From contig CAMNPT010000008.1 in NCBI GenBank assembly GCA_946548575.1, positions 1-39,817 on the forward strand: a stretch of DNA of 39,817 nucleotides, in the 5' to 3' direction. The DNA is from an uncultured Clostridium sp. (GTDB taxonomy: Bacteria; Bacillota; Clostridia; TANB77; CAG-508). The notes under the pieces are model-generated. The model had not been told where the DNA came from and searched no databases. It saw nothing but the letters and a program-made list of their open reading frames with translations. A program made the translations under genes and the position numbers. This document shows positions 31,451-39,817 of the stretch, one piece after another; position 1 is the stretch's first letter, and the number at the start of each line of letters is the position of its first letter.

Positions 31451-32463
31451 TATGCCTTTAATGGTGCAACTTCAAAAAGAATTTTAAAATCTTTAAATTC
31501 ATCAGTTTTCTTTTTATCTAAACATTCTATATAATTTTCTAATTGATTTTGTGATTTACAAGCTGCAATAATTGCAGGATTTAAATCATAGCGAAACATC
31601 ATATCTAGAGCAGTTTTAAAAGATTCAATTACAGATTTTGCTTCTCTATCTCTAATTAAAGAATATGTTTCTCGAAAACGAGCAACTAAAGGATGTTTTA
31701 AATAAAAATCACTAGGATAAATAAATTCTTGTTTTATAACATCTTCAAAAGAAGAGTATTGATCTGGATATTGTTCTAAGTATTGTGAAATTTCTTTTTT
31801 TGAATATGGAAGATATACTTTTTTATTTTTTTCAGAAATTAAAAGTGTATCATTATTTTCCTCTATATTGTTTTGAATAGATTTTTCTTCATATTCTGTA
31901 GATAAAGGGAGTGTTATTGAAAATGCTTTAAAATATTTATTAACTTCATCACTATTAATAAAGTTACATATTATATTATTATTTGTTGATAAATTAGTTT
32001 TTGTATTTTCAACTTTTGTAATAAAATTTGAAATATCATTTTTTAATGAGTTTATTTCGCCTATATATTTACTTTCTTCCAAATTATCCTCTGAATCTAT
32101 TTTTATTAATAAATTAACAAGATTTTTACTAATAGAATCTGATATTTCTATATTATTTTTCAAAACTGTAATATTATTATTTAGTAATTCAAAAATATTT
32201 TGAGCTTCCTTAAGTAATTTTTTATCTTGTTCACAATCTTTTTGATTCATATTAGCAAAATAAATAGAATCATGGAATCCATTTATTAATTTAACAATTA
32301 AATCTCTATTTTGTTGTTCTTTTTGTAAAGTAGAGTCAAATTGTACTCTGTCAGAATCAAGATGTTTAATAAAGTTGAATTCGTCACTAGAAAATAAATT
32401 GTTAAAAAAAGCATTATTATACATAGTTTCCATTTTTAAGACCTTCTTTCTAAATTTTATCAT
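31450..32463 (-). CDS. Hypothetical protein
   Basis: 337-aa intact ORF; no recognised domain. Confidence 0.65.
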   Translation of the reverse strand: MIKFRKKVLKMETMYNNAFFNNLFSSDEFNFIKHLDSDRVQFDSTLQKEQQNRDLIVKLINGFHDSIYFANMNQKDCEQDKKLLKEAQNIFELLNNNITVLKNNIEISDSISKNLVNLLIKIDSEDNLEESKYIGEINSLKNDISNFITKVENTKTNLSTNNNIICNFINSDEVNKYFKAFSITLPLSTEYEEKSIQNNIEENNDTLLISEKNKKVYLPYSKKEISQYLEQYPDQYSSFEDVIKQEFIYPSDFYLKHPLVARFRETYSLIRDREAKSVIESFKTALDMMFRYDLNPAIIAACKSQNQLENYIECLDKKKTDEFKDFKILFEVAPLKA

Positions 32464-32516
32464 TTGCTATAATATAATATTCATAATTTATTATAGCATA
32501 AAATTTCAAAAACGCT

Positions 32517-32625
32517 ATTACAAATACATTAAAACAATATTACAAAACAATTACGAAATATTACAAAAATGTAATGAAAAAGACAAGAAATTGTAATTGA
32601 ATATTACATGTGAAAATATTACAAT
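32517..32625. promoter_or_regulatory. Cluster of ATTACA/TGTAAT motifs upstream of the TasA-like operon
   Basis: ATTACA or one-mismatch copies at 32517, 32539, 32550, 32560, 32603, 32618; TGTAAT at 32570 and 32592. Confidence 0.5.
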
Positions 32626-32659
32626 ATATATGAGAATAAATTAGGAGGGAGTTAGATTC

Positions 32660-33223
32660 ATGAAAAAGACTAAAAAAAGAAATTATTTGGTTATTGTTTT
32701 AGTAGTTTTATTATTAGCAATAGCAGTAGGTTATGCAGCATTTAGTTCAACATTAACTATTACAGGAACAGCAACAGCAAAGGGAGATTGGGATGTACAT
32801 TTTGTGCCATCTGAAGTTAGTATTACAAAATCACCAACTACTATTGATGCATCAATAACAGAAACAGGTGATAGTTCTCAAACAGTAACAGTTAAAGCTA
32901 ATTTTACAGAGCCAGGACAATCTGCTCAATTTTCTATACCAGTAGAAAATAAAGGATCAACTACAGCAAAAGTAACTGGTTTAAAAATAACAGCTAAAGA
33001 TGGAAGCAGTGCAAATTTAACAGGTACAAATGATGTGTTTACATATGGAGTTATTAAAGCTTCTTTAAATACTGCAAGTTTTGCAACAGGAAACACTTTA
33101 GCTAAAGATGAAAAGAAAAATTATACATTAACTCTAGAATGGCCATCTGAAAACGATTCTAGTAGCAATGTTGATGATGAAATGACATTTACAATTGAAT
33201 TAACATATGGACAAAATGTTTAA
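32660..33223 (+). CDS. TasA/camelysin-like SipW-dependent secreted protein
   Basis: Signal peptide LVVLLLAIAVGYAAFSSTLTITGTATAKGDWDVHF typical of SipW substrates. Confidence 0.75.
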   Translation: MKKTKKRNYLVIVLVVLLLAIAVGYAAFSSTLTITGTATAKGDWDVHFVPSEVSITKSPTTIDASITETGDSSQTVTVKANFTEPGQSAQFSIPVENKGSTTAKVTGLKITAKDGSSANLTGTNDVFTYGVIKASLNTASFATGNTLAKDEKKNYTLTLEWPSENDSSSNVDDEMTFTIELTYGQNV

Positions 33224-33297
33224 TATTTAGGGCATACTAAAACTATGCCCTAAAAGAGTTAAAACACTAATCCTAATTTATAAAAAAGGTAAATATT

Positions 33298-34461
33298 ATG
33301 CAAAAATCAAAAATAGCCACAATAGGTTTTATAATTGGAATAGTAATATATATAGTACTAAGAGTAATTTTTTTAGATAAACTAGGTACAATATATACAT
33401 ATTTAATTAATCCACTATTTTGGATAATACTTGCACTATCAATTTATAAACTATTTGGGAAAAACTATGAAAACAAAAAATTCGGAAAACAAATTATAGA
33501 CTACACATTAATTGCATGTCTAGTATATATAATAACATACCTTATATCTGGTTTGTTTGTTACATTTGGAGACAATCCATATTCTCAAACAATAAAAGGG
33601 ATAATTATAAATATTTGGAGTTTTGGAACTGTACTAGTAGCAAAAGAATATATAAGATATAGATTAATAAATAATGTTAGAGAAAAAGACAAAAAAACAA
33701 TATTTATATTAGTAACTATATTATTTACACTAATTGACTTACAAATTTGGAAAAGATTTGGAGAAGAAACAAGTGTATACTTTATATTTATGTTAATATT
33801 CAAATACTGTGTTCCAGTTTTTGCAAGAAATATATTATATTCATATCTAGCATTAAACAACAACTATAAATCATCAGTAATATATGAATTTATAACAAAT
33901 TTATATTTATGGTTATCACCAATATTACCAAATACTCCATGGGTAATGGAAACAATAATAGATACAACAATACCAATAGTTTTATTACTATATATTAGAT
34001 ATACCAAGAATAAATTAGACAAGTTTAGAACAAGACAAAAAATTATAAATTCAGACCCACGAAACATAATACCATTAGTTATAATTATAATTTTAGCAAT
34101 ATGGTTTGCAATAGGGATATTTCCTATAAAACCTGTATCAATAGCTTCAGGAAGTATGCAAGAAGAGTTACATATTGGAGATATTGCAATAATAAAAAAA
34201 TGTAATAGCAATGATGTAAATGTGGGTGATATAATAGAATACCAAATGGAGGGATACACTGTAATACATAGAATAGTAGCTAAAAATCAATCAAAAGGTA
34301 AATTTTTCTTTAAAACAAAAGGAGATAATAATGAACAACCTGATACAGAAGTGGTAACTGAAGATCAATTGATTGGAAAAGTCATTTACAAAATTAGATA
34401 TTTGGGATATCCAGCAATTTGGTTACATCTAATTCAGGAACAAGAACAATTAGAAATTTAG
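33298..34461 (+). CDS. SipW-type signal peptidase I (S26B)
   Basis: PVSIASGSMQEELHIGDIAIIKK (catalytic Ser) and GYTVIHRIV (Ser/His type). Confidence 0.85.
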   Translation: MQKSKIATIGFIIGIVIYIVLRVIFLDKLGTIYTYLINPLFWIILALSIYKLFGKNYENKKFGKQIIDYTLIACLVYIITYLISGLFVTFGDNPYSQTIKGIIINIWSFGTVLVAKEYIRYRLINNVREKDKKTIFILVTILFTLIDLQIWKRFGEETSVYFIFMLIFKYCVPVFARNILYSYLALNNNYKSSVIYEFITNLYLWLSPILPNTPWVMETIIDTTIPIVLLLYIRYTKNKLDKFRTRQKIINSDPRNIIPLVIIIILAIWFAIGIFPIKPVSIASGSMQEELHIGDIAIIKKCNSNDVNVGDIIEYQMEGYTVIHRIVAKNQSKGKFFFKTKGDNNEQPDTEVVTEDQLIGKVIYKIRYLGYPAIWLHLIQEQEQLEI

Positions 34462-34489
34462 ACATAAGATAAAAATAAAAAAGGAGGAA

Positions 34490-35554
34490 ATGATGAGAGC
34501 AAAAAGAAATAAAACGAAAAACAGAATTCGTAAATCAACTAAATATATCTATATATTAATTGCTATTGTTCTTATAGTAGTTTCCTCTTATGATTTTTTA
34601 AGAAGATTTGGAACAGATTTAAATTTAAAAACTACAAGTAAACAAATATATTCTTACACAAATAAATTTAATTATAATTATGATGTGAATTTAGTTGAAA
34701 ATAAATATACAAAAGGAATGAATTTATCAGATAAAAGTTTAGCATATATAACAGATTTAATAAATGACATTGATTTAAATATTAATTATGAATACACAGC
34801 TGACAAAAGAAGTGATTTAACATACGAATATGAAATAATAGGTAGAATGCAAGCTGTATATACAAAAGATGGAGAAGAACAAAAAGTAATAGAAAGAGAT
34901 GATACTTTACTTGAAAAGACAATAATTGATGAGAAAACATCTAAAATAAACATTACAGAAAATTTAAAATTAGATTTAAAGGAAAAAAACAATTTGTTGT
35001 TAGATTTAAAACAACAAACAGGAATGAGTTTAAAAGCAGTATATTCAGTATTTTTAAAGATAAATGTAAAAACTATAATTGAAGATGAAGAAGTAAATAT
35101 GGATTATAAACCAGTAGTAACAATAGATTTAGCAGAAAAAACTACACAAGTAAAAGGGGAGAATAATAAAGAAGATACACAATATATTGCAAAACAGGTA
35201 CCAAAAGATAGCAAAATATCATATACATTTATATTTGATATGATAGGAATGCTAGTAGGAATATTCTTATTAAGATATGCATCAACTGCAAGAGTAACAA
35301 ATAGAATAAGAAATGAATATAGATATGAATTGAATAGATTGTTAAAACTATGTGAGGATAAGATTGTTAGAGTAAATGATAGACCAGATATCAATGATGA
35401 AAATACGGTTACAGTTAGGGATTTTGGAGAGATTGTTAAACTTTCTGAAGAATTATTTAAACCTATTTTATGTTTTATAGATGACGAAGATGATGAAGCA
35501 TGGTTTACTGTAATGAGTAATAACGTGAACTATAGATATATACTGAGAAAATAA
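34490..35554 (+). CDS. DUF5305-like membrane protein
   Basis: Two TM segments flanking an extracellular region, placed after the SipW-type peptidase. Confidence 0.65.
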   Translation: MMRAKRNKTKNRIRKSTKYIYILIAIVLIVVSSYDFLRRFGTDLNLKTTSKQIYSYTNKFNYNYDVNLVENKYTKGMNLSDKSLAYITDLINDIDLNINYEYTADKRSDLTYEYEIIGRMQAVYTKDGEEQKVIERDDTLLEKTIIDEKTSKINITENLKLDLKEKNNLLLDLKQQTGMSLKAVYSVFLKINVKTIIEDEEVNMDYKPVVTIDLAEKTTQVKGENNKEDTQYIAKQVPKDSKISYTFIFDMIGMLVGIFLLRYASTARVTNRIRNEYRYELNRLLKLCEDKIVRVNDRPDINDENTVTVRDFGEIVKLSEELFKPILCFIDDEDDEAWFTVMSNNVNYRYILRK

Positions 35555-35654
35555 ATTTTAAAATTCTTCTCATGCTATGTTGTATTAGAAGAATTTTTTA
35601 TAAAATATATATAATTTTATTTAATTTAATAGTTTGTTGAGGATAAACAAAACG

Positions 35655-36479
35655 ATGAATAGTCAATATAAAAATATAAAAAAATATAAAAAAAGAAAAG
35701 TTAATTTGATTAGTCCGAGACGTGTAATTGTGCTAATTGTCTTAATTTTAATGTTTGCAACAGTTGGGTATTCATATTGGCATACTGAACTTAAAATAGG
35801 AGGAACTGTTACAGCAAAGTTAGAAAAAATAATATTTTCTATTACATATAATAATATAGAAAATAGCTCGAACTATCCTAGTACAATAGTACAAAATACA
35901 AGGTATGAGACAACATTTACAGGAATAGTTCCTAAATCTATAACTGTTTCAATGGGAGGAACAGAATTAAGTAATGGTACTGGATTTACATATAATAATG
36001 GAACATTGATAATTCCCAATGTAACAGGAAATTTAATTATTAATGGAGTAAACAATTCATCATATTCTACAAATATTTTGAATTCAACTTCTGATAGAAG
36101 TTTTACTTTAACTTTTTCAAATATGACTTTTGAAAATCTTGTAAATACTTCATTTGAAGTTATAAACAATACAGGGAAAAAAATAAAAAGTATAAATTTT
36201 AAAATTAACTATAATTCGTCAGCATCATCTGGTACAACTACTCAAAATTGTAAATTTTTGATAGAAGATGAAAATGGAAGTCAACTAGGAGTATCTTCTA
36301 TGAATATACCATTGCATGCAAAGAAAGAAAATTACCGTACTAATACTGTAACATTGAAAAATCAGGTTCCTTCTGCAACTGGAACTAAATTTTATATTAA
36401 AGTTACATCAGATGATATGGTTAATCCTGATATGTTAATACCCAGTATAGAAGTTGTTACAATTACATATGCGAGTTAA
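35655..36479 (+). CDS. Second SipW-dependent-type secreted protein
   Basis: VIVLIVLILMFATVGYSYWHTELKIGGTVTAKLEK signal region parallels the 32660 ORF. ATG at 35655 preferred over TTG 35634. Confidence 0.65.
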   Translation: MNSQYKNIKKYKKRKVNLISPRRVIVLIVLILMFATVGYSYWHTELKIGGTVTAKLEKIIFSITYNNIENSSNYPSTIVQNTRYETTFTGIVPKSITVSMGGTELSNGTGFTYNNGTLIIPNVTGNLIINGVNNSSYSTNILNSTSDRSFTLTFSNMTFENLVNTSFEVINNTGKKIKSINFKINYNSSASSGTTTQNCKFLIEDENGSQLGVSSMNIPLHAKKENYRTNTVTLKNQVPSATGTKFYIKVTSDDMVNPDMLIPSIEVVTITYAS

Positions 36480-36495
36480 AGTTATATAAATTAAT

Positions 36496-36527
36496 AAAAA
36501 CCACGAATATTTTCGTGGTTTTTTTAT
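36496..36527 (+). terminator. Rho-independent terminator
   Basis: aaaaaccacgaatattttcgtggttttttt. Confidence 0.9.
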
Positions 36528-36594
36528 TTCATTATTGACATGAATATTAACATTATTATATAATCACATAAGAAAATAAAACAAGGAGGAAGAA

Positions 36595-37509
36595 ATGAAA
36601 AATTTAATCGGAATAGAAGATTTAACAACAAAAGAAATTGAAGAACTAATAAAAGTAGCCGAAAATATTATGCAAAACCCTGAACAATATTCAGAAAAAT
36701 GTAAGCATAAAAAATTGGCTACTTTATTTTTTGAACCAAGCACGAGAACAAGGCTTAGTTTTGAGGCTGCTATGTATGAATTAGGAGGGAATGTAATAGG
36801 ATTTTCATCAAGTTCTTCAAGCTCAACATCAAAAGGGGAAAGTGTATCAGATACAATAAGAACTGTTGGATGTTATAGTGACATAATTGCAATGAGACAT
36901 CCAAAAGAAGGAGCTCCATTAGTAGCAAGTACAAAATCAATTGTACCAATAATAAATGCAGGAGATGGAGGCCATAATCATCCAACACAAACATTAACAG
37001 ATTTACTTACAATATCTTGTAAAAAAGGAAGATTGGAAAATTTAACAATAGGACTATGTGGAGATTTGAAATTTGGAAGAACAGTACATTCATTAATAAC
37101 TGCAATGTCAAGATATAATAATGTTAAATTTGTACTTATATCTCCAGAAGAACTAAAAATTCCTGAATATGTAAAAGAAGAAGTATTAGAAAAAAATAAT
37201 ATAGAATATATAGAAACAAATGATATTGAAGAACATATGGACAAGTTAGATATTTTATATATGACAAGAGTACAAAAGGAAAGATTTTTTAATGAAGAGG
37301 ATTATATTAGATTAAAAGATTACTACATTTTGAATAAAGAAAAACTTGAAAGGGCAAAAAATGATTTATGTATAATGCACCCATTACCAAGAGTAAATGA
37401 AATATCAGTTGAAGTAGATGATGACCCAAGAGCATGTTACTTTGAACAGGTACAATATGGAAAATATATAAGAATGGCACTTATTTTAAAATTATTAGAA
37501 ATAAATTAA
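36595..37509 (+). CDS. pyrB: Aspartate carbamoyltransferase catalytic subunit
   Basis: [40 protein letters not shown] motifs. Confidence 0.97.
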   Translation: MKNLIGIEDLTTKEIEELIKVAENIMQNPEQYSEKCKHKKLATLFFEPSTRTRLSFEAAMYELGGNVIGFSSSSSSSTSKGESVSDTIRTVGCYSDIIAMRHPKEGAPLVASTKSIVPIINAGDGGHNHPTQTLTDLLTISCKKGRLENLTIGLCGDLKFGRTVHSLITAMSRYNNVKFVLISPEELKIPEYVKEEVLEKNNIEYIETNDIEEHMDKLDILYMTRVQKERFFNEEDYIRLKDYYILNKEKLERAKNDLCIMHPLPRVNEISVEVDDDPRACYFEQVQYGKYIRMALILKLLEIN

Positions 37510-37520
37510 AAAGAGAGGAT

Positions 37521-37946
37521 ATGGAAATGAATATAGATAGTATTAGGGAAGGAATAGTAATTGATCATATACAAGCTAAAAAAGGATTAGAAATTTATAA
37601 TGCTTTAAAACTTGGTGATTTGGATTGCTCTGTAGCAATTATTACAAATGCTAGAAGCAATAAAATGGGAAGAAAAGATATAATAAAAATAGATAAAACG
37701 ATAGATTTAGATTTAGATATTTTAGGATATATGGATCCAAATATAACAATAAATATTATAAAAAAAGATGAGAGAGTAGATAAATATCATGTTGAACTTC
37801 CAAAAGAAATTGTTAATATAATTAAATGTAAAAATCCAAGATGTATTACATCTGTTGAACAAGAGTTAAAGCATATATTTGTTTTGAAAGATAAAGAAAA
37901 GAAATTATATAGATGTAAATATTGTGAAACCTTGTGCGAAGATTAA
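37521..37946 (+). CDS. pyrI: Aspartate carbamoyltransferase regulatory subunit
   Basis: GIVIDHIQAKKGLEIYNAL; Zn site CKNPRC...CKYCE. Confidence 0.95.
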   Translation: MEMNIDSIREGIVIDHIQAKKGLEIYNALKLGDLDCSVAIITNARSNKMGRKDIIKIDKTIDLDLDILGYMDPNITINIIKKDERVDKYHVELPKEIVNIIKCKNPRCITSVEQELKHIFVLKDKEKKLYRCKYCETLCED

Positions 37947-38091
37947 GTATAATTTAATAAAAAAGTTAAATTAAAATGGACCTAAGAGGGTCTATTTTTT
38001 TATGTTGTAAAATTTAAAAAATACTAGGGCGGTGGTAATTATAGGACAAAACAAAAATTTACATAAAAATGAAAAAATTTCACAAAAACTC

Positions 38092-38120
38092 TTTACATTG
38101 TAATAAAAATGTAATATAAT
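38092..38120 (+). promoter_or_regulatory. sigma-A promoter upstream of the LPXTG gene
   Basis: TTTACA (38092-38097), 17-bp spacer, TATAAT (38115-38120). Confidence 0.8.
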
Positions 38121-38278
38121 GTTGTCAGCAAATTTTTAAATGACGTAAAATCTTACGGAAGCAAAACATTAAAAAATCAAAAAAGTATAAAATATATCAA
38201 AAAATGACATAAAAAACCTAAAGCCGTAAGCAAAAATCTACAAAAACATTTTTAAAAATAAAAAGGGGGAATAACAAA

Positions 38279-39283
38279 ATGGAAAAATTAACATTAAAAA
38301 TTGTTGCTATTATGCTAATAACAATTTTAAGTATAGCATTAATACCAACAAATGCTTTTGCAGCAGAAAGCAAAAATGTTCAAGTTGTAAAAGCAGAAAA
38401 TGGAGACTATATTGTCTATGTGCAAGATTTAATGGCTGGAACAGGATTTAGTTTTGCTACTTCAGAAAATTCTGGAGAAACAGAAAGCTCATTAAGCCAT
38501 ATAAGATCAGTACCTGATAATTCAGGAGAAAATCAAGTAGCTGTAATTGAAAAAAATTCAATAACAGATGCAGAAGGAAATTTAGTTACACCAACACTTT
38601 ATTTATACATTGATGGAACAGAAACAGCATTAGACTTACAAAATGCATTTGATGTTTCAAAAATGGAAGAAGTAGAAACAACAACAAAGAGAATAAACAC
38701 AACATTAAAAACAAACATTGAACAAAGAAATGAAGAAGTAAATGGTATAAGATACACAGAAACAGTTGGTGGACTTGAAATAACTGATGAAAACAAAGAT
38801 AGTTCAACATACGAATATGTAAGAACAAAATTACCAGATGCAAACTATTCTGAATTACAAACATTAGCAGATGAATTAAATAATAATTATTCAAGCAAAA
38901 ATATGTATGAAAAAATTGAATTTGCTAAAGGCTTTTATGAAAAATACAAAAACTTAATAGACCAAGCTACTTGGCAACCAGTTGAGAACTATTTAATAAA
39001 ACAACCAATAGATGCTCAAAAAGGAGATAAATATATAGTTTTATTAAAAAGAACAGCTGAAGATGGAACAGTAACATATGATGCAAAATTCCTAGAATCA
39101 TATAGAGAAGACAATGAAGAAAAAATACCAGGAAGAACAGAAACAAAAACAGTACAAGAAACAGCTAAGCTACCAATTACAGGTGATAATTTAATATTAT
39201 TTGCAGTATTAGCAGTAATTATAATTGCATTAATAGTTGTTTTTACAAAAATGAGAAAAGAAAAAAATCAAGGTAAACACTAA
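38279..39283 (+). CDS. LPXTG-anchored surface protein
   Basis: Signal peptide ...NAFAAE; C-terminal KLPITGDNLILFAVLAVIIIALIVVFTKMRKEK. Confidence 0.85.
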   Translation: MEKLTLKIVAIMLITILSIALIPTNAFAAESKNVQVVKAENGDYIVYVQDLMAGTGFSFATSENSGETESSLSHIRSVPDNSGENQVAVIEKNSITDAEGNLVTPTLYLYIDGTETALDLQNAFDVSKMEEVETTTKRINTTLKTNIEQRNEEVNGIRYTETVGGLEITDENKDSSTYEYVRTKLPDANYSELQTLADELNNNYSSKNMYEKIEFAKGFYEKYKNLIDQATWQPVENYLIKQPIDAQKGDKYIVLLKRTAEDGTVTYDAKFLESYREDNEEKIPGRTETKTVQETAKLPITGDNLILFAVLAVIIIALIVVFTKMRKEKNQGKH

Positions 39284-39286
39284 TCA

Positions 39287-39817
39287 ATGAAACTAAATAT
39301 ATATAAAACATTTTTTATTATATTAATTATTGCACTAATAATCGTAATTGGATTAATAATAAATAAATATTATAAAAATTATTTAAATGATCAAAAAAAT
39401 AAAGAAACAGTTGAAACTTTTTCTAGAAGTTTAGAAACAGAAAACAAGAATCAACAGGTAGAATTAAATGGTTATAGAGTAATAGGAATAGTAAAAATTC
39501 CCAAAATAGAACTTGAATATCCAATATTAGATATAGATACATATAATCCTGAAGAAACAAAGGAACCTATGAAAATATCAATAGTAAAATATTGGGGAGG
39601 GCAAGTAAATGAATTAGGAAATTTATCTATAGCTGGACATAATAATTATGATGGTACAATGTTTGGAAAAACTAAAAAGCTAGAAATAGATGACATAGTA
39701 GAGCTTACGGATTTGAATGGAGATACTATACAATATAAAATATATGATAAATTTATAACAGACCCAAATGATGTAACAATACTTGCTACAAATGATGAAA
39801 CAATAAGAGAAGTAACA
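39287..39817 (+). CDS. Sortase, truncated by window end
   Basis: MKLNIYKTFFIILIIALIIVIGLIINKYYKNY...VGIVKIPKIELEYPILD-like region, LSIAGHNNYDGTMFGKTKKLEIDD; open to the window end. Confidence 0.85.
   Translation, partial: MKLNIYKTFFIILIIALIIVIGLIINKYYKNYLNDQKNKETVETFSRSLETENKNQQVELNGYRVIGIVKIPKIELEYPILDIDTYNPEETKEPMKISIVKYWGGQVNELGNLSIAGHNNYDGTMFGKTKKLEIDDIVELTDLNGDTIQYKIYDKFITDPNDVTILATNDETIREVT

Noticed and set aside
33478-33492. ATTCGGAA in the SipW-type peptidase as a frameshift site
   Set aside because: Phase is AAA TTC GGA AAA (KFGK); frame intact.
38130-38240. Definite c-di-GMP-I riboswitch
   Set aside because: GACGTAAA vaguely resembles the GACGCAAA core, but the tetraloop/receptor and other conserved elements could not be matched by eye.
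1-39817. tRNA or rRNA genes
   Set aside because: No cloverleaf or rRNA-like segments recognised by reading; nothing supportable.

Overview
AT-rich, low-GC Firmicute (Clostridia-like) chromosomal segment. It carries smc, ytaF, a Ca2+-type P-type ATPase, a sortase and thioester-domain surface protein pair, a WG-repeat protein, a cysteine desulfurase, spoIIID (plus a partial duplicate), yabG, veg, a SpoVD-like PBP with PASTA domains, rsmA, a second sortase, a decayed mobile-element relic, a metallophosphoesterase, the start of a dcw cluster (mraZ-rsmH-ftsL-pbp), an AAA/DUF4143 ATPase, a SipW/TasA-like/DUF5305 cassette, pyrB-pyrI, and an LPXTG protein followed by a third, truncated sortase. The most striking observation: five otherwise well-conserved genes (smc, P-type ATPase, yabG, rsmH, pbp) are each split by one extra C at the same local sequence, Y-T-C-GGA. 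The zero frame there reads NYT CGG A, and a +1 shift that skips the C restores a conserved Gly (GGA). By a manual scan, in-frame CGG is used nowhere else in intact genes of the window; the only other in-frame CGG is in the mobile-element relic. CGA, CGT, CGC and AGG are all used as ordinary Arg codons. This suggests that CGG is an unassigned or hungry codon and that YT-CGG-A sites are a recurrent +1 frameshift (or CGGA quadruplet-decoding) signal. Secondary observations include 11-bp-period TGTAAY direct repeats upstream of veg and related ATTACA clusters upstream of the TasA-like operon, a MraZ-box-like repeat, a degenerate CAAAAGA repeat leader inside the dcw cluster, a chimeric spoIIID duplicate, and an LPVTG protein with no membrane tail.
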